Part shown: one piece after another, positions 44,270 through 56,177 of the stretch
How positions within the stretch are numbered: position 1 is the first letter of the stretch
Layout of the letters: every line of letters begins with the position of its first letter
Source: Symsagittifera roscoffensis
Taxonomy: Eukaryota; Xenacoelomorpha; Acoela; Convolutidae
Direction of reading: 5' to 3'
Length of the DNA stretch: 64,000 nt
Assembly (NCBI RefSeq): GCF_963678635.1
Contig: NC_087062.1
Span: forward strand, 30,776,833 to 30,840,832
Notes under the pieces: generated by a model
Seen by the model: only the letters and a program-made list of their open reading frames with translations
Database searches by the model: none
What the model was told of the DNA's origin: nothing
Made by a program: the position numbers and the translations under genes

Positions 44270-45430
44270 TTAATCGGTTTCGTTACGTACTTTCCTTCTC
44301 TCTGGAATGCGGATTACAAGCATTGGGTCATTGGGTCGATCGTCACGTCCAAATAATTTACCTTTCTTTGCTGCTGACAAGCGTATTCCAGAATCAATCA
44401 GGTCCTCTGTGTTGAACTCCTTTCCTACCAGGTTTCGATCGGTATCAGACTGCACGGAAAGACTGCACCAGTTTCTAGCTCTCTTAGCATTGCGCAATAT
44501 CCAATGGCCGTCACGTAAAAGGGTCTTAAGTGATCATTGTTTTCTTGATGATTTTGATGCCATCAAGGTACAGCATGATCTCGCAAAGCCCATAAGCATC
44601 CGTGTATCTACCGTTCACTCTCAGCGTTTTCATCGTTTCTGTCTTCAACAGTGCAAAATTTGCTTTTAATTGTGTGTGAGTTCTTAATGATGTAGAGTTG
44701 TCCGCTCATACATCTAAGTGCATCAATTTTTGGTCGCTCGGTTCCTTTAGGTTTCATGTTATTTCGTCTCCTGCTGCTGTAAGGATTGATATGATTCAGG
44801 CGCTTGTCTTCGAAATTACGAACGGTTTCTTTTTGATCAATTTCATGGAAGAGCAGCGGTTGATGATTTTCAGATTATCGCTCACTTCTACTTGCTTTCT
44901 ATTGACACCTGAAACCTGTTGATCAATCTTTTGTTTCGCTAACTTTTGCCTCAGTTTCTATTTAATCTATTGTGTTGTTGGATCCTGGCTCACTTTATCG
45001 ATCGCATCTGCTGCTGCTGCTTTCTCGTAGTTGATACGCGGTTTCCTTTTCTCAAGTTCTTCTTTGCCATTTTAGTGATTTACAGACACTGCTTTTACTG
45101 ATTTAATCTTTGGTTACTCCTTCTTTAACTATCTGTTCAGCAAATTCATGTTTTCTGCTTTTTCTTGTATTTAGCACTGCTGCGTATGCTAGTTTGCGCT
45201 TTGGATGACTTTGGTTCTTGACTGCGTCCCAAACAAGGGGCAGTTTATTCGAGCTCGTTAATCTGACTCACGTCATCCTCATCAGAGGCACTGCCCAGGC
45301 TCTTCAAGCTTTGTTTGAACAGGGTGCAACCCGCTACATGGTGATCAGCTGGTCCACAATTAGCATGTTTTCCATATGGTATCTGGTTCTGTACCATGAT
45401 TTCTTAGGTGCCTCTTCTTCTCTTTGAAGG
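44270..45430 (-). pseudogene. Inverted gag C-part and protease-like region
   Basis: Reverse complement of about 53740-55670. The minus-strand frame at 44270-44497 reads SVQSDTDRNLVGKEF then DLIDSGIRLSAAKKGKLFG, which in position (after gag, before reverse transcriptase) and loose pattern could be a decayed aspartic protease, although no clear DTG/DSG is present at the expected place. The gag part on the minus strand lies at about 45300-44640. Plus-strand frames here are antisense. Confidence 0.5.
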
Positions 45431-46119
45431 TTGCGGTCGATTCAGTACTTGGTGAGTTTTCTACGCTCCGTAAAAGTTTAATATCTTGGCGAACGTTGCA
45501 ATGGGAACTACCGAACACTTAAGGCAAATGGACTCTGGGTAGACCCATTTAGCCGAACCTTTTTTGATGTAAAATTTTTCAACCCCTGTGCCAAATCCTG
45601 CCCTAAATCTATATTTAACGCTTGCAAAAATCATGTAGGTGTCAAAAAATTATATTATCAACAAACGTTTCGACATTTTGCATGTAATGGAGGAGCAGCA
45701 CCAGGATCTCCAAAAACCGTCCAGAAATTAGCAAGAAAACTCAGCTAAAAACGGAACGAATCATATTCCGACGCAAAAGTTTTGATAAGAACCAAAAAAA
45801 GTTTTGAAATTCTGAGGAGTGCAATCCACCGCCTCAGAGAATGCGAGAAACTTCAAAATGCATGAAACAAGGACAGTTCTATCATTTATATAATCGAGGA
45901 GCGTAGATTTAAATTAACAATTCTTTAGATGCTTTAGAATCCACTCGATTTATTAATGAAATTCGGCCGACGGATTCATATAGCGTTGGTATGGCGTCAG
46001 TCAAACTGTGCATAGACCGTCGCATGACGGAGGTTCCATTTTTTTACTCCAATTAATATAATGATAAAACTACTTTCAAAGAACTTTTTAAAGAGCCAAG
46101 GAACACAGTGCAGTTTTGT
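45431..46119. other. Unique centre between inverted Gypsy arms
   Basis: About 0.6 kb with no match I can see to the flanking arms. No gene seen. Confidence 0.5.
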
Positions 46120-46305
46120 ATAAGATTTTGATAGACACTTTCCGGTTTTATTCTGTGCAGGTGATAGTTCTCTCAATCTGGTTGACTGGATTCTCAATCT
46201 TTGATTTAACTTACTTTTTTCCCCGTTATACTCTCCCATATCTTGGTAATCCCTAGGATTTTGATTGGAATATTTGATGAACCGACTCGCAATGATTAAC
46301 AAAAT

Positions 46306-46480
46306 TTCACTGGCAAACCTTAGAGACTACATTGAAAAACTTCCATATGTCTGATTTCAGTATGGAATCATTTCAACCATTAGTATGATCCCGATGTTTC
46401 TTACTAATGTTCAAAATGGTATCAGACTGAAGTCAGACAAATAGAAGATTTTCAACGGGTTTCTAAGCTTTGCCAGTGAA
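46306..46480. mobile_element. 175-bp foldback/MITE-like element, copy 2
   Basis: Same length and termini (TTCACTGGCAAA and TTTGCCAGTGAA), in the mirror position on the other inverted-repeat arm. Since the flanks are also homologous, the copies probably moved with the larger duplication. Confidence 0.75.
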
Positions 46481-46786
46481 CTGATATTTTGATAATTTCA
46501 TTTTAAAAGAAACGTTAGTTGCTGATCAAACGAAGAATTGTTTTAGAAATTTTCCTTTTGTTGTCATATTCGTTTGAAATACTTCAAGTATGTTTCAAGT
46601 GGTTTTGCGAGACCAGACTCTTAACTAACTTCTGTAAAGAACCATAAAAAATGGCCGCGGATCCATACTTCTAAACGAGTACCCACTTAAACAGTGACTG
46701 TCCAAACTAATCTATGCAATCGACTACAGCTGGAGGCTAGAATTATTCGAGACCGCTAGCAAAACATTTAAATAATAACAGCCGAA

Positions 46787-46906
46787 ATGAAACGCATGTG
46801 GAGTAGCATGAGATTTTTTTCCTGTTTCACGATAACGCTGATATCTTGGTTATACAAATTTGCCAGGAATCACCTGAGAAGACATGCAAAGGAGTACCAA
46901 CCGTAA
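46787..46906 (+). CDS. Small frame with hydrophobic segment upstream of gag-like frame, copy 1
   Basis: 39 codons, beginning MKRMWSS, with hydrophobic core FFSCFTITLISWLYKF and a basic end NHLRRHAKEYQP, then TAA. The next codon is in the same frame and opens the gag-like frame at 46907. A second copy with the same stop is at 48274-48393. It is either a short leader product or the N-terminus of gag interrupted by a stop. Confidence 0.35.
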   Translation: MKRMWSSMRFFSCFTITLISWLYKFARNHLRRHAKEYQP

Positions 46907-47220
46907 TTGACAGAGATGGGTCCGACAGCATTCAAACGACCTGTGTTCACTCATCGGAATGGAAGAGCGACCGGTTGGAAAAAAGCAGGCAATACATCAA
47001 GAGATAACAGGAAAGCCAGAGAATCCATCCTGAAAGAATACCTGGCGAAGAATGTGAGTTTTCACATGTCGGTTTACCGAAACAGGGAAGTGAAAGTGAA
47101 AACGCTGCCAAACCATGCTTGAGACTACAAGAACAAAAGGAATGGAAGCAGGTGTACGACCAGCTCTGAGGACGAGATAGAGTTCTCGTAACAGATCACA
47201 TGCAAAAAGTATCCGCACCT
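46907..47220 (+). pseudogene. Gag-like N-terminal part, copy 1
   Basis: Basic frame (FKRPVFTHRNGRATGWKKAG, ESILKEYLAKN) open to 47122, then a shift into a frame with LRLQEQKEWKQVY. Compared with copy 2 it has a deletion of about 35 bp near 47160. Assigned to gag from its position in the Gypsy copies and its basic, enzyme-free composition, not from a recognised motif. Confidence 0.4.
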
Positions 47221-47856
47221 AGTTCTCATGTGGTCAACCTTTTCAAACTATTTTTTTTGGCGGACTAGGGAGGCGGATTCAATAATCTGATTGACGCGAG
47301 CCAGAGGAACAACCATAGTTTTTTTGACACACGAAGCGAACTAAACGAAAGTTAGCTTAAGCGTGAACTTAGATTGAAAATCTGTGGTATCGAATCATTT
47401 TTAAACACAATTATTGTTATATATTGTCACATACCTTTTTTTATATCAAATTGGCATGACAATTTTCTGAGTTACAAACTTTGGAAAGACTTCTTAAGTC
47501 AGGTCAAGGTCCAGTTGGATGCCAAGTTATATTGCTCTTGAGCTTTAGCATGGCAATTTTTAATACCTGTGATTTTTGGGGAGTAGATAAAACTTCCATG
47601 AGAAGCAAACTTCTGTAAATGACCATTTGCAAAGTGTTTGAATTTCTTGGCAGGTCTGGAAGCTCACTGGCATAACGACGACACACAGGAAGATGAGCAA
47701 CATAACTTGAATAACGAAGAATAAGCCTGCGCAGCGATCTTGAGCAATCTAGATAGGTCCGCACTAAAAGATTTTGGTAGACACTTTCCGGTTTATTCTG
47801 TGCAGGTGTTAGTTCTCTCAATCTGGTTGACTGTGCAGGTGTTAGTTCACTCAATC

Positions 47857-47967
47857 CTTTCAACCATTAGTATGGACTTGAGGTTCCATACTAATGGTTA
47901 AAATGGTTCCAGACTGAAGTCAGACAAATAGAAGATTTTCAACCAGTTCCTTAGTTTTGCCAGTGAA
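47857..47967. mobile_element. Foldback/MITE-like element, copy 3, left end lost
   Basis: Starts inside the element at TTCAACCATTAGTATGG and ends with the intact terminus TTTTGCCAGTGAA. Its centre is a cleaner palindrome (CCATTAGTATGGACTTG against GGTTCCATACTAATGG) than in the other copies. Confidence 0.7.
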
Positions 47968-48273
47968 CTGACATTTTGATAATTTCTTTTTAAAGGAAAC
48001 GTTAGTTGCTGGTCAAACAAAGAATCGTTTTTAAAAAACATTTTTGTTGTCATTTTCGTTTGAATCACTTCAAGTATATTTCAAGTGGTTTTGCGAGACC
48101 AGACTTTGAACTAGCTTTTGTATGGGAACCATCAAAAATGGAGGCGGAACCATACTTCTAAACGAGTAACCACCTAAACAGTGACTGTCCAAACAATTCT
48201 ATGCAATCGACTACATCTGGAGGCTAGAGTTATTCGAGACCGCTAGCAAAACATTTAAATAAAAACAACCGAA

Positions 48274-48393
48274 ATGAAACGCCTGTGGAGTAGCATGAGA
48301 CTGTTTTCCTGTTTCACGGTAACGCTGATATCTTGGTTATACAAATTTGCCAGGAATCACCTGAGAAGACATGCAAAGGAGTACCAACCGTAA
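48274..48393 (+). CDS. Small frame with hydrophobic segment, copy 2
   Basis: Same 39-codon frame as 46787-46906 with a few substitutions (MKRLWSSMRLFSCFTVTLI), the same TAA and the same in-frame continuation. Confidence 0.35.
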   Translation: MKRLWSSMRLFSCFTVTLISWLYKFARNHLRRHAKEYQP

Positions 48394-48770
48394 TTGACAG
48401 AGATGGGTCCGACAGCATTCAAACGACCTGTGTTCACTCATCGGAATGGAAGAGCGACCGGTTGGAAAAAAGCAGGCAATACATCAAGAGATAACAGGAA
48501 AGCCAGAGAATCCATCCTGAAAGAAGACCTGGCGAAGAATGAGAGTTATCATATGTCGGTTTACCGAAACAGGGAAGTGAAAGTTAAAATGCTGCCGAAC
48601 CATGCTTGAGACTACAAGAACAAAAGGAATGGAAGCAGGCGTATGAGCAAATGAAAGCCTGGGAAGCAAATCCGACCAGCTCTGAGGACGAGATAGAGTT
48701 CTCGTTACAGACCACATGCAAAAAGTATCCGCACCTAGTTCTCATGTGGTCAACCTTTTCAAAATAAATT
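48394..48770 (+). pseudogene. Gag-like N-terminal part, copy 2
   Basis: The frame at 48394-48609 matches copy 1. After a one-base shift it continues as KEWKQAYEQMKAWEANPTSS and then EDEIEFSLQTTCKKYPHLVL, ending at TAA near 48768. The 42110-42400 inverted copy carries the same second part. Confidence 0.45.
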
Positions 48771-51207
48771 TGTAGGCGGACTGAGGAGGCGGATTCAATA
48801 GTCTGATTGACGCGAGCCAGAGGAACAACCATAGTTTTCTTGAGAAAAGAAGCGAACTAAACGAAATTTAGCTTGAGCGTGATCTTAGATTGAAAATCTG
48901 TGGTAACGAATCACTTTTAAACACACTTTTTGTTATCTTTTGTGATATACCTATTTTTTATATCAAACTGGCATGACAATTTTCTGATTGGCAAACTTTA
49001 GAAAGACTTCAAAGTCAGGTTAATGTGCAGTTGGATGCCATTTTAAATTGCTCTTGAGCTTTAGCTTGGCAATTGTATATACCTGTGGTTTTGTGGAGTA
49101 GAGAAAACTTTCATGAGAAGCAGACCTTGTGTTAATGACCATTGGCACAGTGTTTTAATTTCTTGGCAGGTCTGGAAGCTCACTGGCACAACGACGACAC
49201 ACAGTAAGATCATCGAGCTAAGTCTTGGGAATATGTACGTTTCTCGCAGCAACGGAAATGCCAAAGTCAACACTCAGAACAGCCGAATTAACATTTTTGC
49301 AGAAGCCGAGAGTCAAATTGCTCTTCGCGATTGTCCGTAAACGTTAGAATTGAGTAGAGTTGTCTTGTTACTGATAAAGGGCACTAAGAGAGGATACAAA
49401 AAAATTTTGATCAAGAGGAATCGCGACTAGGCAGGTCGCCCACTGAAATGACCTAATGGATCAGAAGTTACACTAGCAACTTGATAAAACTATATGGAGT
49501 TATAATTGTAAAATAAGTGTCTTATACATAAGTTTTTGAGGTGTACTTACATTACATAACCATGTCTGGGATTGTTTCGGGAGTGGTTGCCTAGATTTGT
49601 GTATCTGAAGTTGATTAATTGAGTGCATTTCATCTAGTTATGTTGAGGTGATGCAAGTTTTAGATATCTCCATCTGAAATGAACCTAATGTCCAATAAGA
49701 ATTAATGTGGATTACCTTAGGTCTTCACGCAGTTTTTAACTGTTTTTGCCTATCCTAGATATTTAGCCATGAGGGCGTACATAATTCTATCTAGAGTGAT
49801 GAATTTTAGTAGTCTTTAGTTTGCAGCAATCCTAAATACCATGTCATAAGAGTCTCTTGATTTGGCTCAGACTGATTTAGGTACAAAAGCACAAAAGACA
49901 GAGCCCTTGACCATTGAACCAATGGACTTAGGGCATTTTGATCTTAAACTTCACATGGATCTTGAGTTAACAACTGTTACATAGTGTTTTTATGGCACTC
50001 TTGGGTATTTACAAGACATGATGACTAGGTGGTTGACCCCACTTGACACAGTTCCGGACAATATGCCCATCCTAGAGTACCGGTGGTACGGATCAAGTCG
50101 AACGTGTCCACTTTGTGGCCATGTGGTGTCAGATTTGAAAAATTTCAGAAAAATTACCTTTGGCGTGCTTTCGGATACGAGGCTTGGCTAAACGACTAGA
50201 GAGAACCAGCTGATATGCATGAAGTAGAAAAAAAAAACAGTAAGACAAAACAAAAATCAGAATAGATAAAAACGCTACAAAAAACGGTTAAAAAAAACAA
50301 AATTAACCGGACAGTGTCATTGGGTATGAGCTCAATGATATCCGACGTTTTTATTAAATTAAGAAACGTTTATACAAACTTCTTACACAGACTGATGGTT
50401 TTTGTCATAGCAATTATAGAAAATTCAAAAAAAAACTAGAAAACTTCATTGAGGAGGTGACAACTTGGACAGCGACAGGAGTTCATTGGAAATGGCGAAA
50501 CTGAGACCCAAAAGTTGGGACGGAAACTAATAGAGTGCGTCGCAAGAGTCTATCGGGTATCGTTATAAAATACAACTCACTCATAAAATACAAAATCGTC
50601 AACAGAATTTCAGGTCATTGTGAAAGAGGAAGTAGCATTAAATCCAAGAATAAAATACTCAATAAATCAAAGAAACTCATGGACGACTCGGATATATGTA
50701 TTGAAAACTGAGAAAAGTAATCAAATTACACCTTGAGCAGTATAACTTGAATCACGAAGTATAAGCTTGCGCAGCGATCTTGAGCAATCTAGATAGGTCA
50801 GCACTAACAGGTATGGTGGCAAGAAGAAAGAAGGAAAGGACACAGTAGACAATTTCCTTAAAACAATAATGAATCATTTTGCTTCAGAATTGAAAAAGAC
50901 CCAGAGGAACCCAGAAATAGCAGAAATTTCACATAGCATTGAAACTTGAAGATGGTGTGAAAAGTGACGAACTGATAACAATGCTGGCGACACGCTACAC
51001 GTTTTCGAAAGATAACCCAACAACTCCTGAGGAAATGTGGCATAAAATAAGAAGTTGAAGTATTGAAATCGAAAAAAAACTCGAAGTACTGAATCGACCG
51101 CAAATTTCACAGAGAAAAAGCGGCACCTAAGAAATCATGGTACAAAACCAGATACGATATGGAAAACGTGCTAAATGTTGACCAGCTGATCACCATGTAC
51201 CGGGTTG
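48697..51207 (+). repeat. ~2.5-kb tandem duplication, unit 1
   Basis: Nearly identical to 51211-53789. The junction lies at GGGTTGCA followed by TAGAGTTCTCGTA. Unit 1 lacks 62 bp present in unit 2 near 51750-51812. Contains the end of gag-N, the spacer and gag-middle (50800-51110). Confidence 0.85.
50805..51110 (+). pseudogene. Gag-like middle part, unit 1
   Basis: Plus-strand frame with KDTVDNFLKTIMNHFASELK and NPEIAEISHSIET, a stop and shift, then DELITMLATRYTFSKDNPTT and PEEMWHKIRS. Composition and position fit a retroelement capsid region. Identical copies lie at 53384-53690 and a close one at 60070-60330. Confidence 0.45.
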
Positions 51208-51210
51208 CAT

Positions 51211-53789
51211 AGAGTTCTCGTACCAGATCAAATGCAAAAAGTATCCGCACCTAGTTCTCATGTGGTCAACCTTTTCAAACTAATTTTGTAGGTGGATCGA
51301 GGAGGCGGATTCAATAGTCTGATTGACGCGAGCCAGAGGAACAACCATAGTTTTTTTGACACACGAAGCAAACTAAACGAAAGTTAGCTTGAGCGTGAAC
51401 TTAGATTGAAAATCTGTGGTATCGAATCATTTTTAAACACAATTATTGTTATCTATTGTGATATACTTTTTTTTTATATCAAACTGGCATGACAATTTTC
51501 TGATTAGCAAACTTTGGAAAGACTTCTAAAGTCAGATCGATGTGCAGTTGGATGCCAATTTAAATTGCTCTTGAGCTTTAGCTTGGCAATTGTATATACC
51601 TATGGTTTTGTGGAGTAGAGAAAACTTTCATGAGAAGCAGACCTTGTGTTAATGACCATTGGCACAGTGTTTTAATTTCTTGGCAGGTCTGGAAGCTCGT
51701 TGGCACAACGACGACACACAGTAAGGTCATCGAGCTGAGTCTTGGGAATATGTGCCAGTCAATCATTTGAAAGAATTTTGAGACTTTTTTGTTTCGAATC
51801 GAGTTTTTCATTCTCATGTTTCTCGCAGCAACGAAATGCCAAAGTCAACACTCAGAACAGCCGAATTAACATTTTTGCAGAAACCGAGAGTCAAATTGCT
51901 CTTCGCGATTGTCCGTAAACGTTAGAATTGAGTAGAGTTGTCTTGTTACTGATAAAGGGCACTAAGAGAGGATACAAAAAAATTTTGATCAAGAGGAATC
52001 GCGACTAGGCAGGTCGCCCACTGAAATGACCTAATGGATCAGAAGTTACACTAGCAACTTGATAAAACTATATGGAGTTATAATTGTAAAATAAGTGTCT
52101 TATACATAAGTTTTTGAGGTGTACTTACATTACATAACCATGTCTGGGATTGTTTCGGGAGTGGTTGCCTAGATTTGTGTACCTGAAGTTGATTAATTGA
52201 GTGCATTTCATCTAGTTATGTTGAGGTGATGCAAGTTTTAGATATCTCCATCTGAAATGAACCTAATGTCCAAAAAGAATTAATGTGGATTACCTTAGGT
52301 CTTCACGCAGTTTTTAACTGTTTTTGCCTATCCTAGATATTTAGCCATGAGGGCGTACATAATTCTATCTAGAGTGATGAATTTTAGTAGTCTTTAGTTT
52401 GCAGCAATCCTAAATACCATGTCATAAGAGTCTCTTGATTTGGCTCAGACTGATTTAGGTACAAAAGCACAAGAGACAGAGCCCTTGGCCATTGAACCAA
52501 TGGACTTAGGGCATTTTGATCTTAAACTTCACATGGATCTTGAGTTAACAACTGTTACATAGTGTTTTTATGGCACTCTTGGGTATTTACAAGACATGAT
52601 GACTAGGTGGTTGACCCCACTTGACACAGTTCCGGACAATATGCCCATCCTAGAGTACCGGTGGTACGGATCAAGTCGAACGTGTCCACTTTGTGGCCAT
52701 GTGGTGTCAGATTTGAAAAATTTCAGAAAAATTACCTTTGACGTGCTTTCGGATACGAGGCTTGGCTAAACGACTAGAGAGAACCAGCTGATATGCATGA
52801 AGTAGAAAAAAAAACAGTAAGACAAAACAAAAATCAGAATAGATAAAAGCGCTACAAAAAACGGTTAAAAAAAAAACAAAATTAACCGGACAGTGTCATT
52901 GGGTATGAGATCAATGATATCCGACGTTTTTATTAAATTAAGAAACGTTTATACAAACTTCTTTCACAGACTGATGGTTTTTGTCATAGCAATTATAGAA
53001 AATTCAAAAAAAAACTAGAAAACTTCATTGAGGAGGTGACAACTTGGACAGCGACAGGAGTTCATTGGAAATGGCGAAACTGAGACCCAAAAGTTGGGAC
53101 GGAAACTAATAGAGTGCGTCGCAAGAGTCTATCGGGTATCGTTATAAAATACAACTCACTCATAAAATACAAAATCGTCAACAGAATTTCAGGTCATTGT
53201 GAAAGAGGAAGTAGCATTAAATCCAAGAATAAAATACTCAATAAATCAAAGAAACTCATGGACGACTCGGATATATGTATTGAAAACTGAGAAAAGTAAT
53301 CAAATTACACCTTGAGCAGTATAACTTGAATCACGAAGTATAAGCTTGCGCAGCGATCTTGAGCAATCTAGATAGGTCAGCACTAACAGGTATGGTGGCA
53401 AGAAGAAAGAAGGAAAGGACACAGTCGACAATTTCCTTAAAACAATAATGAATCATTTTGCTTCAGAATTGAAAAAGACCCAGAGGAACCCAGAAATAGC
53501 AGAAATTTCACATAGCATTGAAACTTGAAGATGGTGTGAAAAGTGACGAACTGATAACAATGCTGGCGACACGCTACACGTTTTCGAAAGATAACCCAAC
53601 AACTCCTGAGGAAATGTGGCATAAAATAAGAAGTTGAAGTATTGAAATCGAAAAAAAACTCGAAGTACTGAATCGACCGCAAATTTCACAGAGAAAAAGC
53701 GGCACCTAAGAAATCATGGTACAAAACCAGATACGATATGGAAAACGTGCTAAATGTTGACCAGCTGATCACCATGTACCGGGTTGCAC
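51211..53789 (+). repeat. ~2.58-kb tandem duplication, unit 2
   Basis: Partner of unit 1, with very few substitutions, pointing to recent duplication or an assembly duplication. Confidence 0.85.
53384..53690 (+). pseudogene. Gag-like middle part, unit 2
   Basis: As 50805-51110; the TAG seen in one frame there (CAGTAGAC) reads CAGTCGAC here. Confidence 0.45.
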
Positions 53790-54570
53790 CCTGTTCAAAC
53801 ACAGCATGAAGAGTTTGGGCAGTGCACCTGATGAGGATGACATGAGTCAGATTAACGAGCTCGAAAAAACTGCCCCTTGTTTGGGACGCAGTCAAGAACC
53901 AATCCATCCGAAGCGAAAACTAGCATTAGCTGCAGTGCTAAATACAAGAAACGGCAGGGAACATGAACTTGCAGAACAGATACTTGAAGAAGGAGTAACC
54001 AATGATTAAATAAGTAAAAACAGTGTCTGTAAATCAGTAAAATGGCTAAGAAGAACTTGAGAAAAGGAAACCGCGTATCAACTACGAGAAAACAGCAGCA
54101 GTAGATGCGATCGATAAAGTGAGCCAGGATCCAACAACCCAATAGATTAAATAGAAACTCAGGCAAAAGTTAGCGAAACAAAAGATTGATCAACAGGTTT
54201 CAGGTGTCAATAGAAAGCAAGTGGAAGTGAGCGATAATCTGAAAATCATCAACCGCTGCTTTTCCATGAAATCGATCACAATGAAACCCTTCGGAATTTC
54301 GAAGACAAGCGCCTTAATCATATCAATCCTTACAGCAGCACGAGACGAAATAACATGAAACCTAAAGGAACCGAGCGACCAAAAATTGATGCACTTAGAT
54401 GTATGAGCGGACAACTCTACATCATTAAGAACTCACACACAATTAAAAGCAAATTTTGCACTGTTGAAGACAGAAACGATGAAAACGCTGAGAGTGAACG
54501 ATAGATACACGGATGCTTATGGGCTTTGCGAGGTCATGCTGTACCTTGATGGCATCAAAATCATCAAGCT
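53752..54570 (+). repeat. 819-bp tandem duplication, unit 1 (gag C-part)
   Basis: Contains the frame 53806-54009 (MKSLGSAPDEDDMSQINELE, HELAEQILEEG) and RPKIDALRCMSGQLYIIK. Unit 2 follows directly at 54571. Confidence 0.85.
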
Positions 54571-55391
54571 AAATGTTGACCAGCTGATCACCATGTACCG
54601 GGTTGCACCCTGTTCAAACACAGCATGAAGAGTTTGGGCAGTGCCCCTGATGAGGATGACATGAGTCAGATTAACAAGCTCGGAAAAACTGCCCCTTGTT
54701 TGGGACGCAGTCAAGAACCAATCCATCCGAAGCGAAAACTAGCATTAGCTGCAGTGCTAAATACAAGAAACGGCAGGGAACATGAACTTGCAGAACAGAT
54801 ACTTGAAGAAGGAGTAACCAATGATTAAATAAGTAAAAACAGTGTCTGTAAATCAGTAAAATGGCTAAGAAGAACTTGAGAAAAGGAAACCGCGTATCAA
54901 CTACGAGAAAACAGCAGCAGTAGATGCGATCGATAAAGTGAGCCAGGATCCAACAACCCAATAGATTAAATGGAAACTCAGGCAAAAGTTAGCGAAACAA
55001 AAGATTGATCAACAGGTTTCAGGTGTCAATAGAAAGCAAGTGTGGAAGTGAGCGAAAATCTGAAAATCATCAACCGCTGCTTTTCCATGAAATCGATCAC
55101 AATGAAACCCTTCGGAATTTCGAAGACAAGCGCCTTAATCATATCAATCCTTACAGCAGCACGAGACGAAATAACATGAAACCTAAAGGAACCGAGCGAC
55201 CAAAAATTGATGCACTTAGATGTATGAGCGGACAACTCTACATCATTAAGAACTCACACACAATTAAAAGCAAGTTTTGCACTGTTGAAGACAGAAACGA
55301 TGAAAACGCTGAGAGTGAACGATAGATACACGGATGCTTATGGGCTTTGCGAGGTCATGCTGTACCTTGATGGCATCAAAATCATCAAGAA
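54571..55391 (+). repeat. ~820-bp tandem duplication, unit 2 (gag C-part)
   Basis: Almost identical to unit 1. Frames 54625-54828 and 55005-55325. It continues into the protease-like region and then pol. Confidence 0.85.
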
Positions 55392-55399
55392 AACAATGA

Positions 55400-55670
55400 T
55401 CACTTAAGACCCTTTTACGTGACGGCCATTGGATATTGCGCAATGCTAAGAGAGCTAGAAACTGGTGCAGTCTTTCCGTGCAGTCTGATACCGATCGAAA
55501 CCTGGTAGGAAAAGAGTTCAACACAGAGGACCTGATTGATTCTGGAATACGCTTGTCAGCGGCAAAGAAAGGAAATATGTTTTGACGTGACGATCGACCC
55601 AATAACCCAATGCTCGGAACCCGCAATCCAAAGACAAGGAAAGTGCATAACGAAACCGATTAACTTGATA
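55400..55670 (+). pseudogene. Protease-like region of the Gypsy element
   Basis: Plus-strand counterpart of 44270-44497, with a stop and shift. Position between gag and reverse transcriptase suggests a retropepsin, but no clean active-site triplet remains. Confidence 0.35.
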
Positions 55671-56177
55671 TTGACATAAGAACGCAGAACTCCGGTATTC
55701 TTGGGTAGAAGGGTAAACTTAAAAGCTAATGAATCCGCCATGGTAATTCTAAGAAAGAAAATTTTAACAATATGAACGAAAAAAAAATAAACAAACAGGT
55801 ATGCGTCCAACCAAACCTAAATAGTCAAAGAGGCTGCAATTTTAGAAAGATCCTTCGCAATCACCAAATGGGGGCGTTGCCTGAGTGTTCTTTTGAATAT
55901 TCTTGACATACCCATCTCAATCCAAACAGGGTAGAGACTTGAATAGGCATTGCCAGTGATAACTAAAGAAGAGATTCTTGAAAACCTTCAGGAAGTTGAT
56001 GTTCTTGATTGTTTAAATCATAAAAACAAGCTGTTTATTCAAAACCGACAAAAAAAATTCTATCAAGAATAATCAATTCACTTAACTCAAATACAGTTGA
56101 TGGACTCTCGAGCTGCTCGAATTTTCGGGAATCACCCACACCCAAAAAATTAGACTTGGACACGCGACTATAACCTG
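55671..56177. other. Linker between protease-like and reverse transcriptase regions
   Basis: No continuous frame. Short plus-strand piece EEILENLQEVDVLDCLNHK near 55965-56030. Confidence 0.35.

Larger units (their letters stand above)
46120..48690 (+). repeat. Tandem leader/gag-N units (period ~1,487 bp)
   Basis: 46907 and 48394 frames, the small upstream frame, the foldback element and the CTCTCAATCTGGTTGACTG block all recur at about 1,487-bp spacing. The second unit starts near 47780. Confidence 0.7.

Noticed and set aside
44307-44922. Plus-strand frames of 120 and 74 residues, repeated on the opposite strand at 54-55.6 kb
   Set aside because: They are antisense to the gag/protease-like frames of the Gypsy copies.
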